Part shown: positions 47,227-58,240 of the stretch, one piece after another
Layout of the letters: each line of letters opens with the position of its first letter
Position numbering within the stretch: the first letter of the stretch is position 1
NCBI RefSeq assembly: GCF_914767665.1
Contig: NC_059501.1
Span: forward strand, 38,850,501 to 38,914,500
Direction of reading: 5' to 3'
DNA from: Harmonia axyridis
Taxonomy: Eukaryota > Arthropoda > Insecta > Coleoptera > Coccinellidae
Length of the DNA stretch: 64,000 bases
Position numbers and translations under genes: made by a program
The notes under the pieces: model-generated
What the model was told of the DNA's origin: nothing
Seen by the model: only the letters and a program-made list of their open reading frames with translations
Database searches by the model: none

Positions 47227-48078
47227 ATGTCAGGTATCCAAGAAGTTATAGTAGTGATGATGATGAATTTTTACTCATCACCTATATGTGAAATAACACC
47301 TAGAGGCATAAATATGGAATCTACTCATCACGATCTTCTACTCAGAATTATCTATGAGCTGGAATCTAAAAACAATCTTTTGATGGATAAAAATTCCCTG
47401 CTTACCTACAAAGTTGAATCCCTTGAAATTCAGATTAAAAACAAGCAGCATGAAATCGACGAACTCAACAAAAAATTTGTCAACATCAGGCCTGATAAGA
47501 AACATATTTCGGGTGTTGTGAGTAAGGGGAATTCCGGAGATTCCCATTCACCTGTAACATCCATATCAGCTGCAACAGATGCTCTTCAGCCACATTCTAC
47601 GAAAGAAGAAAAATGCGTTGCGGAATATTCGACTGCCGCTCCTTTAAGGGTAAAATCTAAGCCCCTGAAGAAATTCACTCTCACTGAAGTTGGTCAGGCT
47701 ATTGAAAAAGTACAGATATCAAAAAATAGTATAAAGGAAATAAGTAAATCTGCTCCCCGTGATGACCAAAATTCAAGTTCGGAATGGAAAGTGGTGAGAA
47801 ATAAGAGCCGTAAACCAAGGAAAACACTAGTTGTAGGAACCGGTTCTAGTGATGGGGGCGTGGAGGGCCTAGAAAAGTTCAAAGCGCTTCATGTCTCAAA
47901 TCTGAAACCGGACACAACTATAGAAGAATTACAGAATTTTCTAATATATTCTTCTTTCAAAGTGCTCATTCCCAGTACTGAATATGACAAAGCTCTCAAT
48001 GGTTCCAATTGGCCAAATAAAGTCACAGTACATCATTTTTTCCACCGAAGAGGGATGAATCGGGATCGAGAGGATTGA
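47227..48078 (+). CDS. LINE ORF1 (nucleic-acid-binding, coiled coil)
   Basis: 283 codons; the ATG at 47314 (MESTHHDLLLRIIYELESKN) is a more likely start than 47227 because the helical region begins there. An amino-terminal coiled coil (about residues 35-90: LLTYKVESLEIQIKNKQHEI) is followed by a Ser/Thr/Lys-rich linker, then WKVVRNKSRKPRK and a domain starting LHVSNLKPDTTIEELQNFL that resembles the RRM-like part of insect LINE ORF1 proteins. That domain is shortened: about 20 residues seem missing between NFL and YSSFKVLIP, without losing frame. It ends with TGA at 48076. Predicted role: RNA chaperone of the element's ribonucleoprotein. Confidence 0.75.
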   Translation: MSGIQEVIVVMMMNFYSSPICEITPRGINMESTHHDLLLRIIYELESKNNLLMDKNSLLTYKVESLEIQIKNKQHEIDELNKKFVNIRPDKKHISGVVSKGNSGDSHSPVTSISAATDALQPHSTKEEKCVAEYSTAAPLRVKSKPLKKFTLTEVGQAIEKVQISKNSIKEISKSAPRDDQNSSSEWKVVRNKSRKPRKTLVVGTGSSDGGVEGLEKFKALHVSNLKPDTTIEELQNFLIYSSFKVLIPSTEYDKALNGSNWPNKVTVHHFFHRRGMNRDRED

Positions 48079-49370
48079 TTTCTGGTGTTAGTAATGAATC
48101 TTTAAGAATAATGCAGCTGAATACCCAGTGTATTACTAACAAACTGGATGAATTAGAGTTATTATTAGTAGAAACAAATACTGATGTATTAAGTATAGCC
48201 GAGCATTGGTGTTGTGAGGATGGTATTGTTTCCATGGTTATTGAGGGCTATGATCGAGCAGATTGCTTTTGTCGCACCTCCAGGGAACATGGTGGATGTG
48301 TTTTATATATTAAAGAAAATTTAAAATTCAATAAATTGAAAGTTTCAAGGTTCTCCGTGGAAATGCACGTCGAGATTTGTGGTGTTGTGATTTCGGATCG
48401 AGGCATTCGTCTAGGTATCATTAGTGTTTATCGACCGTGTAATGGTAACTTGGAACTGTTTCTTGATAGACTATTTTCTGCACTACAGTCATGTTTTGTA
48501 AACGTTGATCATATTTTTCTATGTGGAGATTTGAACATAGATTATTTAAAAGGTAATTGTAAAAATTTTAAATTATTGAAAGATGTACTAGATTGTTTCG
48601 GTTTGAAGGTGACGTCTCAGCATGCTACTAGAGAGTTCACTAACATAAATGGTCATACTAGTATTTCAAAAGTGGATTACATATTTACTGATGTCTATCC
48701 AAATAACTATAGAGTTGAGGTATTCGAACCCCATCTTAGTGATCATAAAGCAATATTACTTGAGGTAGATTTCAAACCGGAAAACAAAAAAAAGTTAGAA
48801 ACGTACTCATTCAGAAATGTTAGTCAGGATAATTTAGATAAATTTGAGGCCTCTCTGTCTAAATGCAATTTTGCTGATCTTTATTATTATAGTGATATTG
48901 ATAGGTGCTTTGAAGCATTTGTAGATAATATTCAATACTATTTTGAACAATCCTGTCCTATATGTAAACTATCGTCGGCCAGTCCAGTGAAAAGATGGAT
49001 ATCACCTGAGATAGTTCAAAGTAAATGCAACTTGTCAAATCTTCATTGGCTGCATAGGCATATTGGTTCCTCTCTGACATATAATAATTACAAAAAGGCC
49101 AAACATCAACATAAGGCACTAATAAAGACCTCGAAATATATGTTATATAGTTCAACTATTGATTCTTCCCTAAATAAAAATAAGATGGTTTGGAATATTG
49201 TAAATAATCTTACTGGGAGATCAAGTGGTGGCCAAAATGATGTCACCTTACATCTAAATGGGATTATGTGTAGCGATTCAAGTCAGTTAGCTAGTATTTT
49301 TGCTAAACATTTTTCCACAATTGCTGCTTCGAAATTGATGGTTCGTTATGGAGATCAGTTATCACATTGA
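48075..49370 (+). CDS. LINE ORF2 part 1: APE-like endonuclease
   Basis: The first ATG is 48111 (MQLNTQCITNKLDE), 32 bases after the ORF1 stop; the open frame begins at 48075. Endonuclease landmarks: QLNTQ (Asn), SIAEHW (catalytic Glu), ISVYRP, LCGDLNIDYL (Asp/Asn pair), KVDYIFTD and LSDHKAIL (Asp-His). About 230 residues, then a linker leading toward RT. It ends prematurely at 49370 because of a one-base frameshift near 49330-49340; the continuation is in the next frame. Nicks target DNA to prime reverse transcription. Confidence 0.85.
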   Translation: MISGVSNESLRIMQLNTQCITNKLDELELLLVETNTDVLSIAEHWCCEDGIVSMVIEGYDRADCFCRTSREHGGCVLYIKENLKFNKLKVSRFSVEMHVEICGVVISDRGIRLGIISVYRPCNGNLELFLDRLFSALQSCFVNVDHIFLCGDLNIDYLKGNCKNFKLLKDVLDCFGLKVTSQHATREFTNINGHTSISKVDYIFTDVYPNNYRVEVFEPHLSDHKAILLEVDFKPENKKKLETYSFRNVSQDNLDKFEASLSKCNFADLYYYSDIDRCFEAFVDNIQYYFEQSCPICKLSSASPVKRWISPEIVQSKCNLSNLHWLHRHIGSSLTYNNYKKAKHQHKALIKTSKYMLYSSTIDSSLNKNKMVWNIVNNLTGRSSGGQNDVTLHLNGIMCSDSSQLASIFAKHFSTIAASKLMVRYGDQLSH

Positions 49371-50905
49371 CTCCTTTGGTGAACAGTAGTTTTTTTTTCA
49401 ATCCTGTTTCTAAAATCGAAGTTGAGGATGCCATTAAAGTTTTAAAAAATAAAAAAAGCGTCGGTATCGATTTCATATCTGCTAAAGTTTTGAAGGTCGC
49501 AAGCCAAATTATTAGTGAATACTTCGCATATCTCATCAATGCTTCAATCACAACGGGAAGGTTCCCAAATGTTCTTAAGAAATCCATAGTGATCCCAGTA
49601 TTAAAAAAGAACAATCTGAATGACATAATGAATTATAGACCAATATCCATTTTGAGCGTGTTTTCCAAAGTATTCGAAAAAATAGTTTTCACCAGGATGA
49701 TGTGTTTTCTGAATAGATTTAACATAATCCATCCTGCTCAGCACGGTTTCAGGAGCGGTCATTCAACCCAATCAGCTGCTGTAAATTTTTTCGAATCCGT
49801 TTACGAGTGTTTGGATAGGAACCTGTCCGTGGCAGGTCTATTTTTTGACTTATCTTCGGCTTTTGATACACTTTCTTTCGAGTTCATACTCGAAAAGTGC
49901 TATAATTTGGGCTTTAGGGGCGTATTCCTGGACTGGTTGCATAGTTACCTAAATGAAAGAACTATGACTGTTAAAGTAGGATCTACTCATTCTGAAAGTC
50001 ACGATATTGGTCTTGGAGTTCCTCAGGGATCCGTGCTAGGACCCCTTTTATTTATATTATTTATAAATGATTTGCCTATAAAATTAGCTTCTTTCTTAAT
50101 AACGCTATTTGCTGATGATGCGTCTGTAGTGGTTTCTGGCGGGAATCCTGAGGAACTTCGGAGTACCTGTGAATGTATTATGTGGGAATTTGTAAACTGG
50201 TGCCGCTCAAACAATTTGATGGTGAACGTTGATAAAACTGTATGCGTTTACTTCTCTATAAAAAATAATGAAGTTAGTACCTTTAGTTTGAAATGTGGGG
50301 ATAACACTATCACAACATCAGAAACAACTAAATTTCTTGGAATCCATGTGGACAGAAATTTAAGATGGACTACTCATATTGACGTGTTATGTAAAAAATT
50401 AAACAGTTCAGTGTTTGCAATCGCTAGAATTAGGAATGTTTTACCTAGGTCCTCTGTAATGAGTGTATACTACAGCCTGGTATATAGCCATCTGTCTTAT
50501 AACATTTTGCTCTGGGGAAGTAGCCCCGACTTCTCCAGAGTTTTTGTAGCTCAGAAACGAGTATTACGTACAATATTCAACCTCAATATGTTAGCGTCTT
50601 GTAAGCCAGTCTTTATTGGGAATGGAATCTTAACCCTACCCTCGATATACATTTTCAAATGCTTACTATACGCAAAGGAAAATGAAGACAAATGGATGAA
50701 ATTATCAAGTCATCATAATTATGTAACTAGAAATACGCAAATTTTTCTATTACCTAAACATAGGACTCATAAATTTGAATGCTCTCCATTGTACCGAAGT
50801 ATTAAGCTATACAATCATTTGCCACCATCTGTGAAGTCTTTGAATTTAAAATTGTTCAAAAAAGAAATCAAGAACCTCCTCTTAAAAAAGGTTTCTTTTC
50901 TGTAA
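49340..50905 (+). CDS. LINE ORF2 part 2: reverse transcriptase
   Basis: Opens in the -1/+2 frame relative to the endonuclease. Motifs in order: KNKKSVGIDFISAKVL, NYRPISIL, AQHGFRSGHSTQSA, motif A LFFDLSSAFDTLSF, motif B GVPQGSVLGPLLFILFINDL, motif C FADDASVVV, motif D LMVNVDKTVCVYF, motif E TKFLGIHVDRNLRW, and a carboxyl domain to TAA at 50905. All three catalytic Asp are intact. The frameshift at about 49335 separates it from the endonuclease, so the copy is probably inactive by one lesion, unless that base is an assembly error. Confidence 0.9.
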   Translation, partial: GSLWRSVITLTPLVNSSFFFNPVSKIEVEDAIKVLKNKKSVGIDFISAKVLKVASQIISEYFAYLINASITTGRFPNVLKKSIVIPVLKKNNLNDIMNYRPISILSVFSKVFEKIVFTRMMCFLNRFNIIHPAQHGFRSGHSTQSAAVNFFESVYECLDRNLSVAGLFFDLSSAFDTLSFEFILEKCYNLGFRGVFLDWLHSYLNERTMTVKVGSTHSESHDIGLGVPQGSVLGPLLFILFINDLPIKLASFLITLFADDASVVVSGGNPEELRSTCECIMWEFVNWCRSNNLMVNVDKTVCVYFSIKNNEVSTFSLKCGDNTITTSETTKFLGIHVDRNLRWTTHIDVLCKKLNSSVFAIARIRNVLPRSSVMSVYYSLVYSHLSYNILLWGSSPDFSRVFVAQKRVLRTIFNLNMLASCKPVFIGNGILTLPSIYIFKCLLYAKENEDKWMKLSSHHNYVTRNTQIFLLPKHRTHKFECSPLYRSIKLYNHLPPSVKSLNLKLFKKEIKNLLLKKVSFL

Positions 50906-51011
50906 ATGAGTATTTATGTGACTTCTTAGTTGTTTAGTTTTCTTATTGTGACCTGTCCTATACACCATGTAGTGTCTTAAAGGATTAAATAAAATATTAT
51001 TATTATTATTA

Positions 51012-51846
51012 CCAATTTTCAGAAAATTATAAAAATAAAGAATCATGACGAGAAAACTAGGGGGTTTAAATATAAATATCTTCAATATTCTCATTACATA
51101 ATTTGGATAAAAATAACAAATAGACAATTGGAAATTCACTTTTGAAATTGCTATGTATATAACAGTAATCCTCTGTTGAACATATACATTTAACATTTTA
51201 TGGCGGTAAGCCATGGAAAACCCATAAGGAATTAATATGATGTCTCGTATTCAGCGGAAATGAAAAGCAGTTCAAGGGTTACTACAAATATCGATTCACG
51301 TAATAACCTGTAAGACAAGCTTATCATCCCACAGGCCAACCACACAAGCTGTGAATTCGTCATGAATGAAAAACTAGAAAATTATCAGAATGATAAAAGC
51401 ACTAACATATGTTTAGGAGCTTTTGAGTTCTCGTACATGCGCTAATTGCGACCTTAGAGACGTCATTGCTCTTCTCATTTTTTTATAATTCTAATTCGTG
51501 GTTCACATAGCATGGTTGGGCAAAAAGTGATGGGTTTGAATTTAAATTTTAGGACAGAGTTCGAAAGTGCAGGGATTAGATAATGAAACAAAATATTTGA
51601 CAAAGAAAATGTCAGAAGTAAAATGTGTGGATCGTCACCGGATGTAGATAGTAGAAACGTTTTCTTTAATCTATTTGAAAATATGTAATTTCTTTTCATT
51701 TTTTTTTGTGTTATTTTTTAATGAAATTAAAATGTATGCAAAAATTTTTGAAGATTTTTTTATATGGATATTCAAGTTTAAGAACAGAGATGAGCTACCC
51801 AACTATTTTTGTTGGTACAGTGACTATGTATAAAAGTTTGTATATA
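51012..51846. other. Unassigned DNA
   Basis: Nothing recognised. Confidence 0.4.
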
Positions 51847-53447
51847 CAGGGTTAGAGCTATTTAGAGGGGTACTACAGGGATATCGAAAACCGTTATAAA
51901 TACATGGTGGCTTGAATTACAAAAAAGTTGCGTTATTCAGGGATTAGCGTGTTGGCGTTAACAGATCCAGAATATCTCCAATGGTTCTCTCGATCTCTGG
52001 AAAAAAACTAAAAATCGAGATTTTTGTTCTGTACCTCTAACTCATTCGTTTCTGGAGATAACGAATGGTGTCGTCAGATTTTTTCTGTTTTCCATTGTTT
52101 CAGAGACGCGATAGTCAATTTTTTTTCTTATGGACGCTATATTGGTTCTCCTCATGAGGTGAAAAAGAAAAAATTACGAATTCAACATTGTATTACACTC
52201 TACAAAAATATCGAATCTAGCCACACAAATTTGAACTTTAGGTCGGTGCCAAAATTGTAAAATGACTTTTTACTTTGTTCAGTTGTTATGTGAAACCATC
52301 ACTTAATTTTTGTAAATACCTATATCCTGTTTAATAAGTAACTTCCTATTAATTACATAATCATGTTGATACCAATACTCCACATAGTTTACTACTGTCA
52401 ATTTATGTAGAAATTGTTCTACATAATTTAAAAAACTCGAGTGATGGTTTCACATAACACTGAGTTATTTTACAATTCTGATATTTATGGAAATACACTG
52501 ACAGAACTCTTCAAATGAGATGGTTATGAAAATACATTATTATATCGACATGATGAATGATTTAGTAGCCAGAATTTTCAAATAACTTATTTGACAATTG
52601 TTATGTGAAACCATCACTTGAGTTTTTCAAATTATGTAGAACAATTTCTACATACATTGCCACTTGTACGCCATGTAAAGTGTTGGTATCAGCAGGATTA
52701 TGTTATTAATAGGAATCAAACAGGATAAAAGTTCTCAAAAAAATTAGTTGATGGTTTCAAGTAACAAGTTATTCGACAATTCTGGCACCAGCCTACTATT
52801 TAAACAAGAAAATATAAAGGAAGTTCCAATTTGCGTAGCTAGACTCGATATTTTTGTAGAGTGTAAGTTACTCATCAATCAGGATAAAGGTTTTTATAAA
52901 AATTAAGTGATGGATTTACATTACAACTGAACAAAGAACCAAGTTATTTGACAATTCTGGCACCAACCTACTACTTGAACAAGAAAAAAAAAAGAATGTT
53001 CAAATTTGCGTAGCTAGACTCGATACTTTTGTAGAGTGTGATACATTGTTGAATTCGTAATTTTTTTCTTTATTACCTCATAAGGAGAACCAATATGGCG
53101 CTCATGGGAAAAATATTATCGCGTCTCTGAAACAACGGAAAACAGAAAAATCTGACGACATCAGTAGGCTACCAACCGAATTTTGTGAAGTTATCTCCAG
53201 AAACAGAAGAGTTTTATAGAAAAAAAAAATCTCGATTTATAGTTTTTTCAAGATATCTCGAGAACCATTGGAGCTATTTTGGATCTGTTAACACCAACAC
53301 ACTGATCTCTAAATAACGAAACTTTTTTATAATTCAAACAACCCTGTATATTTCTTATAAGAAATACAGGGTTGTTTGAATTATAAAAAATTTTCGTTCT
53401 CGATATCCCTGTAATGCCCCTCTAAATAGTTCTAAGTTCTAACCCTG
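51847..53447. mobile_element. Long-inverted-repeat element 3
   Basis: Starts CAGGGTTAGAGCTATTTAG after TA and ends CTAAATAGTTC...AACCCTG before TT. Arms pair from both ends to near the centre at about 52530, so almost the whole 1.6 kb is inverted repeat. The right arm has an extra 80-bp palindrome (53317-53396) and a tandem duplication of a ~170-bp segment (about 52745-53045). Confidence 0.8.
53317..53396. repeat. 80-bp near-perfect palindrome inside element 3
   Basis: CGAAACTTTTTTATAATTCA...CAACCCTGTATA, centre TTCTTATAAGAA, then the mirror. The left arm of the element has only a single half of this at 51895-51935, so it arose after the arms formed. Confidence 0.8.
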
Positions 53448-54249
53448 TTTGTAATCTGATCACCCACTATAGCTCAACATTACAAATATGTCTAGTCTTA
53501 TCTTCAGAGAAGTCTTAACTCATCATATTGAACATGTAATAATATTTTATTAATAACTCAATATATTCATATGACTAGGATTATGCATAAGTTTCAACGG
53601 TCTTTAAAAGGTGACCTATATTCCGTATAAATGATGAAACCAAATTCTAATCAATAAAATAAACTTAATTATAAAACTGCCAAAGAAATTCTCAATCAAA
53701 CAACGCGTCGGAATGAAATTACCAGGAATACTACTGAAATTGACGTGACAGATGTAATAGAACAGAGAATGAATCATATCATGTGAAAATGATATAATGG
53801 AAACAATATGTATTATTCTCTTTCGGGTATGGCCTGGAATTTCGAATAATTGGTCCCTTTATTTGTCAAAAAAGAACATGAAGGTGGATATGGGGTTTAA
53901 TTTGATTATGGTTATTCGAGCTGAATTTTTACCTGAAAACAAATTTATTATTTATAATATTTTTGATTAAAAAAATTTTTCAATTTTCCAAACCAAAAAA
54001 AACTGATATTATGCATAGACATCAGAGTGATTCCTGAACTGAATTGGAACATTCCATTTAATAGATCATAATCTTCCAAATAAAACCAGTTCATTAGGCC
54101 ATTGACGTAAAACAAAAATTAGACAAATCGGAAATATTTTCCACATGAATTATCATTGATTAGGTGAATGCAGAACAAGTTGAATGATAGTCAGAATCAG
54201 TATTAACAATTGGTTTACGAGATATGTATCTCTTTATAACACCCTGTAT
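53448..54249. other. Unassigned DNA
   Basis: Nothing recognised; ends in an ACACCCTGTA word abutting the next element. Confidence 0.4.
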
Positions 54250-55120
54250 CGGGTGTCCCAAATTCGTTGGCTAGTGAGTGGATCTCAGAACTCTTTCGAG
54301 CTAAAAAAACATGAATAGCAAATTTTTGGGCTAGATTTTTGAGAGTCTTTTTGGTGAAACCGCAGCCTCATGAATTAAACTGTTTTCAAGCTATAACAGA
54401 AAATTGTAAAATAGGGTGAAATGAAAAGTTCTTATAACTTCTTCATTACTGGTACTATAAATATGAAACAAAAACATTCTACAGGCATTTTTTTTAAGTA
54501 AAATATTGGTGTAATCATAATTTTTTTTTGCAATTAGTTTTGAAGTTAAAATATAATTTTGGCTCATTTTAATGTAAAAAATAAGAATTTCTCTAACGAA
54601 TAATATCGCTTCTTTCCGTTTCAATAAATATATAACATGTTACATGAAAATAAATGAATTTTCTTATCAATCTGAAAAACTCATCAAAATTTTCACACGG
54701 CATATCAACCAAGTATCTATCTATGATCAAAGTATAAAGATCCTTATACTATGCTATGATAATCTGTGAACTTTAGATAATCAAAATATTAAACATTAAT
54801 ATATTAAAAATCTTACGGTGTTGAATTCGAAAACCTTGGAGGCCACCAAGCTAGATCAGCTAGATTAGATTTAAAAATCGCCTGTTTTAATCAAAACTTC
54901 AAAACCTAAAAAAAATAAAATATTTATTTCATCAATGGTATCCACTGAAAAAATGCCTGCAGAATGTTTTAGTTTAATTAGCACTCATAATGAAGAAATT
55001 TCATCAACGCCATTTTTCAATTTTCTCTTATAGCTTGAAGACACTTCTATTTATGAGGTTGCGGTTTCATCAAATTAAGTCTCTCAAAAATCTAGCCCAA
55101 AAATGTGCAATTCATGTGAA
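54250..55120. mobile_element. Long-inverted-repeat element 4 (right end lost)
   Basis: Left end CGGGTGTCCCAAATTCG after TAT. Left arm about 54300-54580 and right arm about 54885-55120 are inverted copies (shared GGGCTAGATTTTTGAGAG, GAAACCGCA.CCTCAT). The outer 50-70 bp of the right arm are absent or unrecognisable. Confidence 0.7.
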
Positions 55121-55426
55121 AAATGCGTGAAAATTTGCATGCAAATAGCTCACATAATTTCCGAGAAAAGCTCTCTGTGGAGCGGACTACTAGACATTTG
55201 AAATTTCTTCGAATAAAATTGTTCATTTCACTTTTGAGAAGATACCTACCTTCTTTGTTGGTTAGAATAAAAAAACCAATATTTTGACTAACACCATTCA
55301 AAACTCATTTTGAACACTGAAGAAGTTCGCGAGAACACAATCTATTAATGATAAAGAATCGAGAAATAATATTTGAAAAAAATTCAATTTTTCGGAATCC
55401 TGACCACATCAATCATCTATGATATT
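55121..55426. other. Unassigned spacer
   Basis: Nothing recognised. Confidence 0.4.
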
Positions 55427-56015
55427 AATAGTTATTTATGCAACAAGTGCAAAAAGTGAATGTTTTTTGCACTCGACGTGAAATTGTCCGACGAGGCCGT
55501 CAGGCCGAGTTGGACAACACGTCGAGTGCAATAAACAATTTTTGCACTTTTTTTTGCATTTTTTCTACGTTCATGCAAAAAGCAAAATATGATTTATTGA
55601 GGTGCGGCACTAGGTGTAGGAAAATGAAAAGCGCAACTTGAATACTTTATTATTAATATCGATTTGCATTGAAACAGGAACTAATACGTTACGAACAATT
55701 TAACTAAAACTTTATTTTTACCCTCAATGTTGAAAGTGAATAAACAATTGGTGCAATTTTCAACATGAATATTTCGTAGTGAAGTACTTTTTAAATCCAC
55801 TCCTTGATTTGTTACTGCTGTAAACGTACTAGTACTTGGTTACTGTACATCGTTATTTCCTTCAGGCTGAAATATTTGTTTATCATGATGACAGCACGTT
55901 GAAGTAGAATGACAGATGAGTGCAATAAAAACTTTATTGCACGTGTGCAATAAAGAACTTCTTTTTCCACTGAATATAGTTCAATAAAGTTTTGCTTTTT
56001 GCATGAATGTAGAAG
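55427..56015. mobile_element. Hyperpalindromic element, copy G
   Basis: Left end AATAGTTATTTATGCAACAA then GTGCAAAAAG fits the group consensus exactly. A hairpin 55467-55531 (TTGCACTCGACGTG with its exact complement, inner TTGTCC...GGACAA and GGCC...GGCC) follows. Further inverted pairs: 55568-55600 with 55978-56013 (GCAAAAAGCAAAA), and GTGCAATAAA...TTTATTGCAC at about 55920-55942. Right end not exact. Confidence 0.65.
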
Positions 56016-57076
56016 AAGGAACTAATCAACCATTGTTCAGAATTTACAGCATATTTAATTTGTTTGCATTCCAAAACGTATATCACGAATATTTCTGAGG
56101 CTAAAAACATTGTTTTCTTCCAACGAAACCTATTATGGGAAATAATAAACCAAAATGCAAGATGAAACTGGCAGCAACACACTCCTCCAAGTACCGAAGT
56201 TATGAATTTATGTATTACAATTGGGAATACCGCATTAGGATCTCGGCCACTGCCTCATCTTCACCTCGAGTTGCTCTTTAATGGTTAATTCGGAAAATAT
56301 TTCTTCTGCCTTGGTTGAATCATTGGCGTCCTCAGGGGAGAAGAGTCGACAACGCTCGAAAATTAAACCTCAGTCGCAGTGAGTTCTAAACTTGGGGAAT
56401 AGGAAGACTGGGATGAAAGAATGAGAGACGGAAAACGTATTCATGATCGTCTTCCAAAGATCCTTTCACAAGTTGATCTAGGAAATTGATCTGCGCGGAT
56501 TTGCTCATTTTGATATTTGTAACGGATGCATACTTTTATTATGGCTAATAGCTTCGGGGGCCATTTTAATGAGAGAAATTGGATGGATTTGAATTGACTA
56601 TTGTTTGTCAGTTATTATCAACGAAAATAATTTCTTGCTGTTACATTGAGTAAGTACTAAAATACCCTTTGGTATCAGAAAAGCATTATGTTCAACATTT
56701 GTATTGCTTCCGATAATGTAGTGACTGCGAAAAACGCAAAATTTTTCTGAGCTTACGTTCCCCAAACTGAGTGATATAGCATTTCTTCACGATATCTGCA
56801 TTTTTATAAATTCGAGCCAACGTTAAGGTTCCATTCATTGATTACAAATCTGTGGTCAAATTTCATTCATTCGTTGATGTACGATAACTTTTGTACAAAA
56901 AAAACCAATAAAAGCATAAGTTCGGCTCAAAATATTGAGGTTTGTTCATTCCGAATAGAACAATGAGTATGGCCGTTCGCAATTTTATGTTCCTGATAAT
57001 TTCAAACAACGAATTCATTTGGAAATAAATTTCTGTAATATACATCTTCCCAACTATGTTATTAACGGATTATTTG
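56016..57076. other. Unassigned DNA
   Basis: A mildly GC-rich block at 56220-56500 stands out but gives no readable protein. Confidence 0.4.
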
Positions 57077-58240
57077 AAGGGGTTTTCCAATTAGAACTTT
57101 CATTTTGAATAGCCCGCTATCTGGGACTGCCACTTTTGACGCTATCGTCTTTTGACATTTGACAAGTAGACACTACGTAATTCCTGAAATACGCGCTTCA
57201 TCAACGTAGTGAAATAATTCACTACAAAAATGATGAAATTTATGCAGTCACATTTCGCAAAACTAAAGCACTTTTCGATTATCGTCAAGCACCTTCTCGG
57301 ACAGAAATAATGAAACTGGTAAAAAAATGGAAGCGTTCAGGACAAATTAGTAATGTGAAGAATTGAAACCATGTACATCGCTCAAAAACAGAAGAGAATA
57401 TTGATGTAGCCTGTAGGGTTGATGAAAACCCAGGTTACGCTATTATGGTGAATGGATTGCGCTACCGAGCAATGATTAATGATTTTTCATAACTGGAATC
57501 AAAAGATACTGATCTGAAAGAACGTTATTATCAACAAGACGGCGCTACTTGCCTCAAAAGACACGAAAGAATCGCAATTTTCAAGAAAAGCTTTTTGAGT
57601 GTGGGTATCATCTCAAAAAGATGATCACGATTAGCCAGTGCGATATTGTAATTCACTAACTTTAGATTTTTTCTTTGAGATCACGTGAATTATAAGGTAT
57701 ATGGCAATGCTCCACAATCTAATCAAGACCTTGAAAATAGAATTTGTGAAATTATCGAGATCATACAGTCGCGAATGTGCGAATTTGTCATGGCAGGGCC
57801 GCCGCCAGGAGTGGCATACCGGACATTTTGCCGGGGCGCCAAATTGTAGGGGCGCAAATTCAGTTAATAGACTTTTTGCACCCTCAAATAATACGTTGTC
57901 TCTTTATTCAAGTCTAATAAATAGAGCGTCGTACATTTGAACAATGCAGGAGGTTTTTTGATGAAATCGACAAAAAGTCGTTTGATAAATTTGACATGGT
58001 GATTTTAAATTGAAAAATACGATTTCGTCATTGAAAAGATGCCTGAAGGGAATTACACAGGCTCCTTCAACAAAATTCAGAGAATTTAGACAAAGCAGGG
58101 CGGCGAAATTTTATTTTCCCGGGCACTTAAATGTCTGGCGGCGGCCCTAGGTCATGGAAAATATCATGAAAAGAATATGGTGCTGCAACAGTAACCGTAG
58201 TGGACATTTGGTTGATATCGTTTTCCATCATTTATTCTAT
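57077..58240 (+). pseudogene. Tc1/mariner transposase relic, split by a hAT MITE
   Basis: Reads HYKNDEIYAVTFRKTKALF, APSRTEIMKLVKKWKRSGQI (DUF4817 helix-turn-helix), then VNGLRYRAMINDFS, RYYQQDGATC (second catalytic Asp), and NYKVYGNAPQSNQDLENRIC. After the inserted MITE (57794-58149) it continues ENIMKRIWCCNSNRSGHLVD to about 58230. Stops and frameshifts are frequent, the first Asp and NWPPRSCDLTPLD-like block are lost. Same family as the copy at 4454-5285 but older. Confidence 0.75.
57794..58149. mobile_element. 356-bp hAT MITE
   Basis: Ends CAGGGCCGCCGCCA and TGGCGGCGGCCCTA. Flanks TGTCATGG (57786-57793) and GGTCATGG (58150-58157) form an 8-bp duplication with one change. It interrupts the mariner relic between codons that join up when it is removed. 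Confidence 0.9.

Larger units (their letters stand above)
47227..51011 (+). mobile_element. Nearly complete two-ORF non-LTR retrotransposon
   Basis: ORF1, an APE-type endonuclease and a reverse transcriptase follow in order on the plus strand, ending with AATAAA-like ATTAAATAAAATATTATT and an ATT microsatellite tail (to 51011). Coding frames are long and mostly open, so this is the youngest LINE in the window. CR1/jockey-like; no RNase H domain seen. Left boundary given is the first possible ORF1 codon. Confidence 0.85.
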
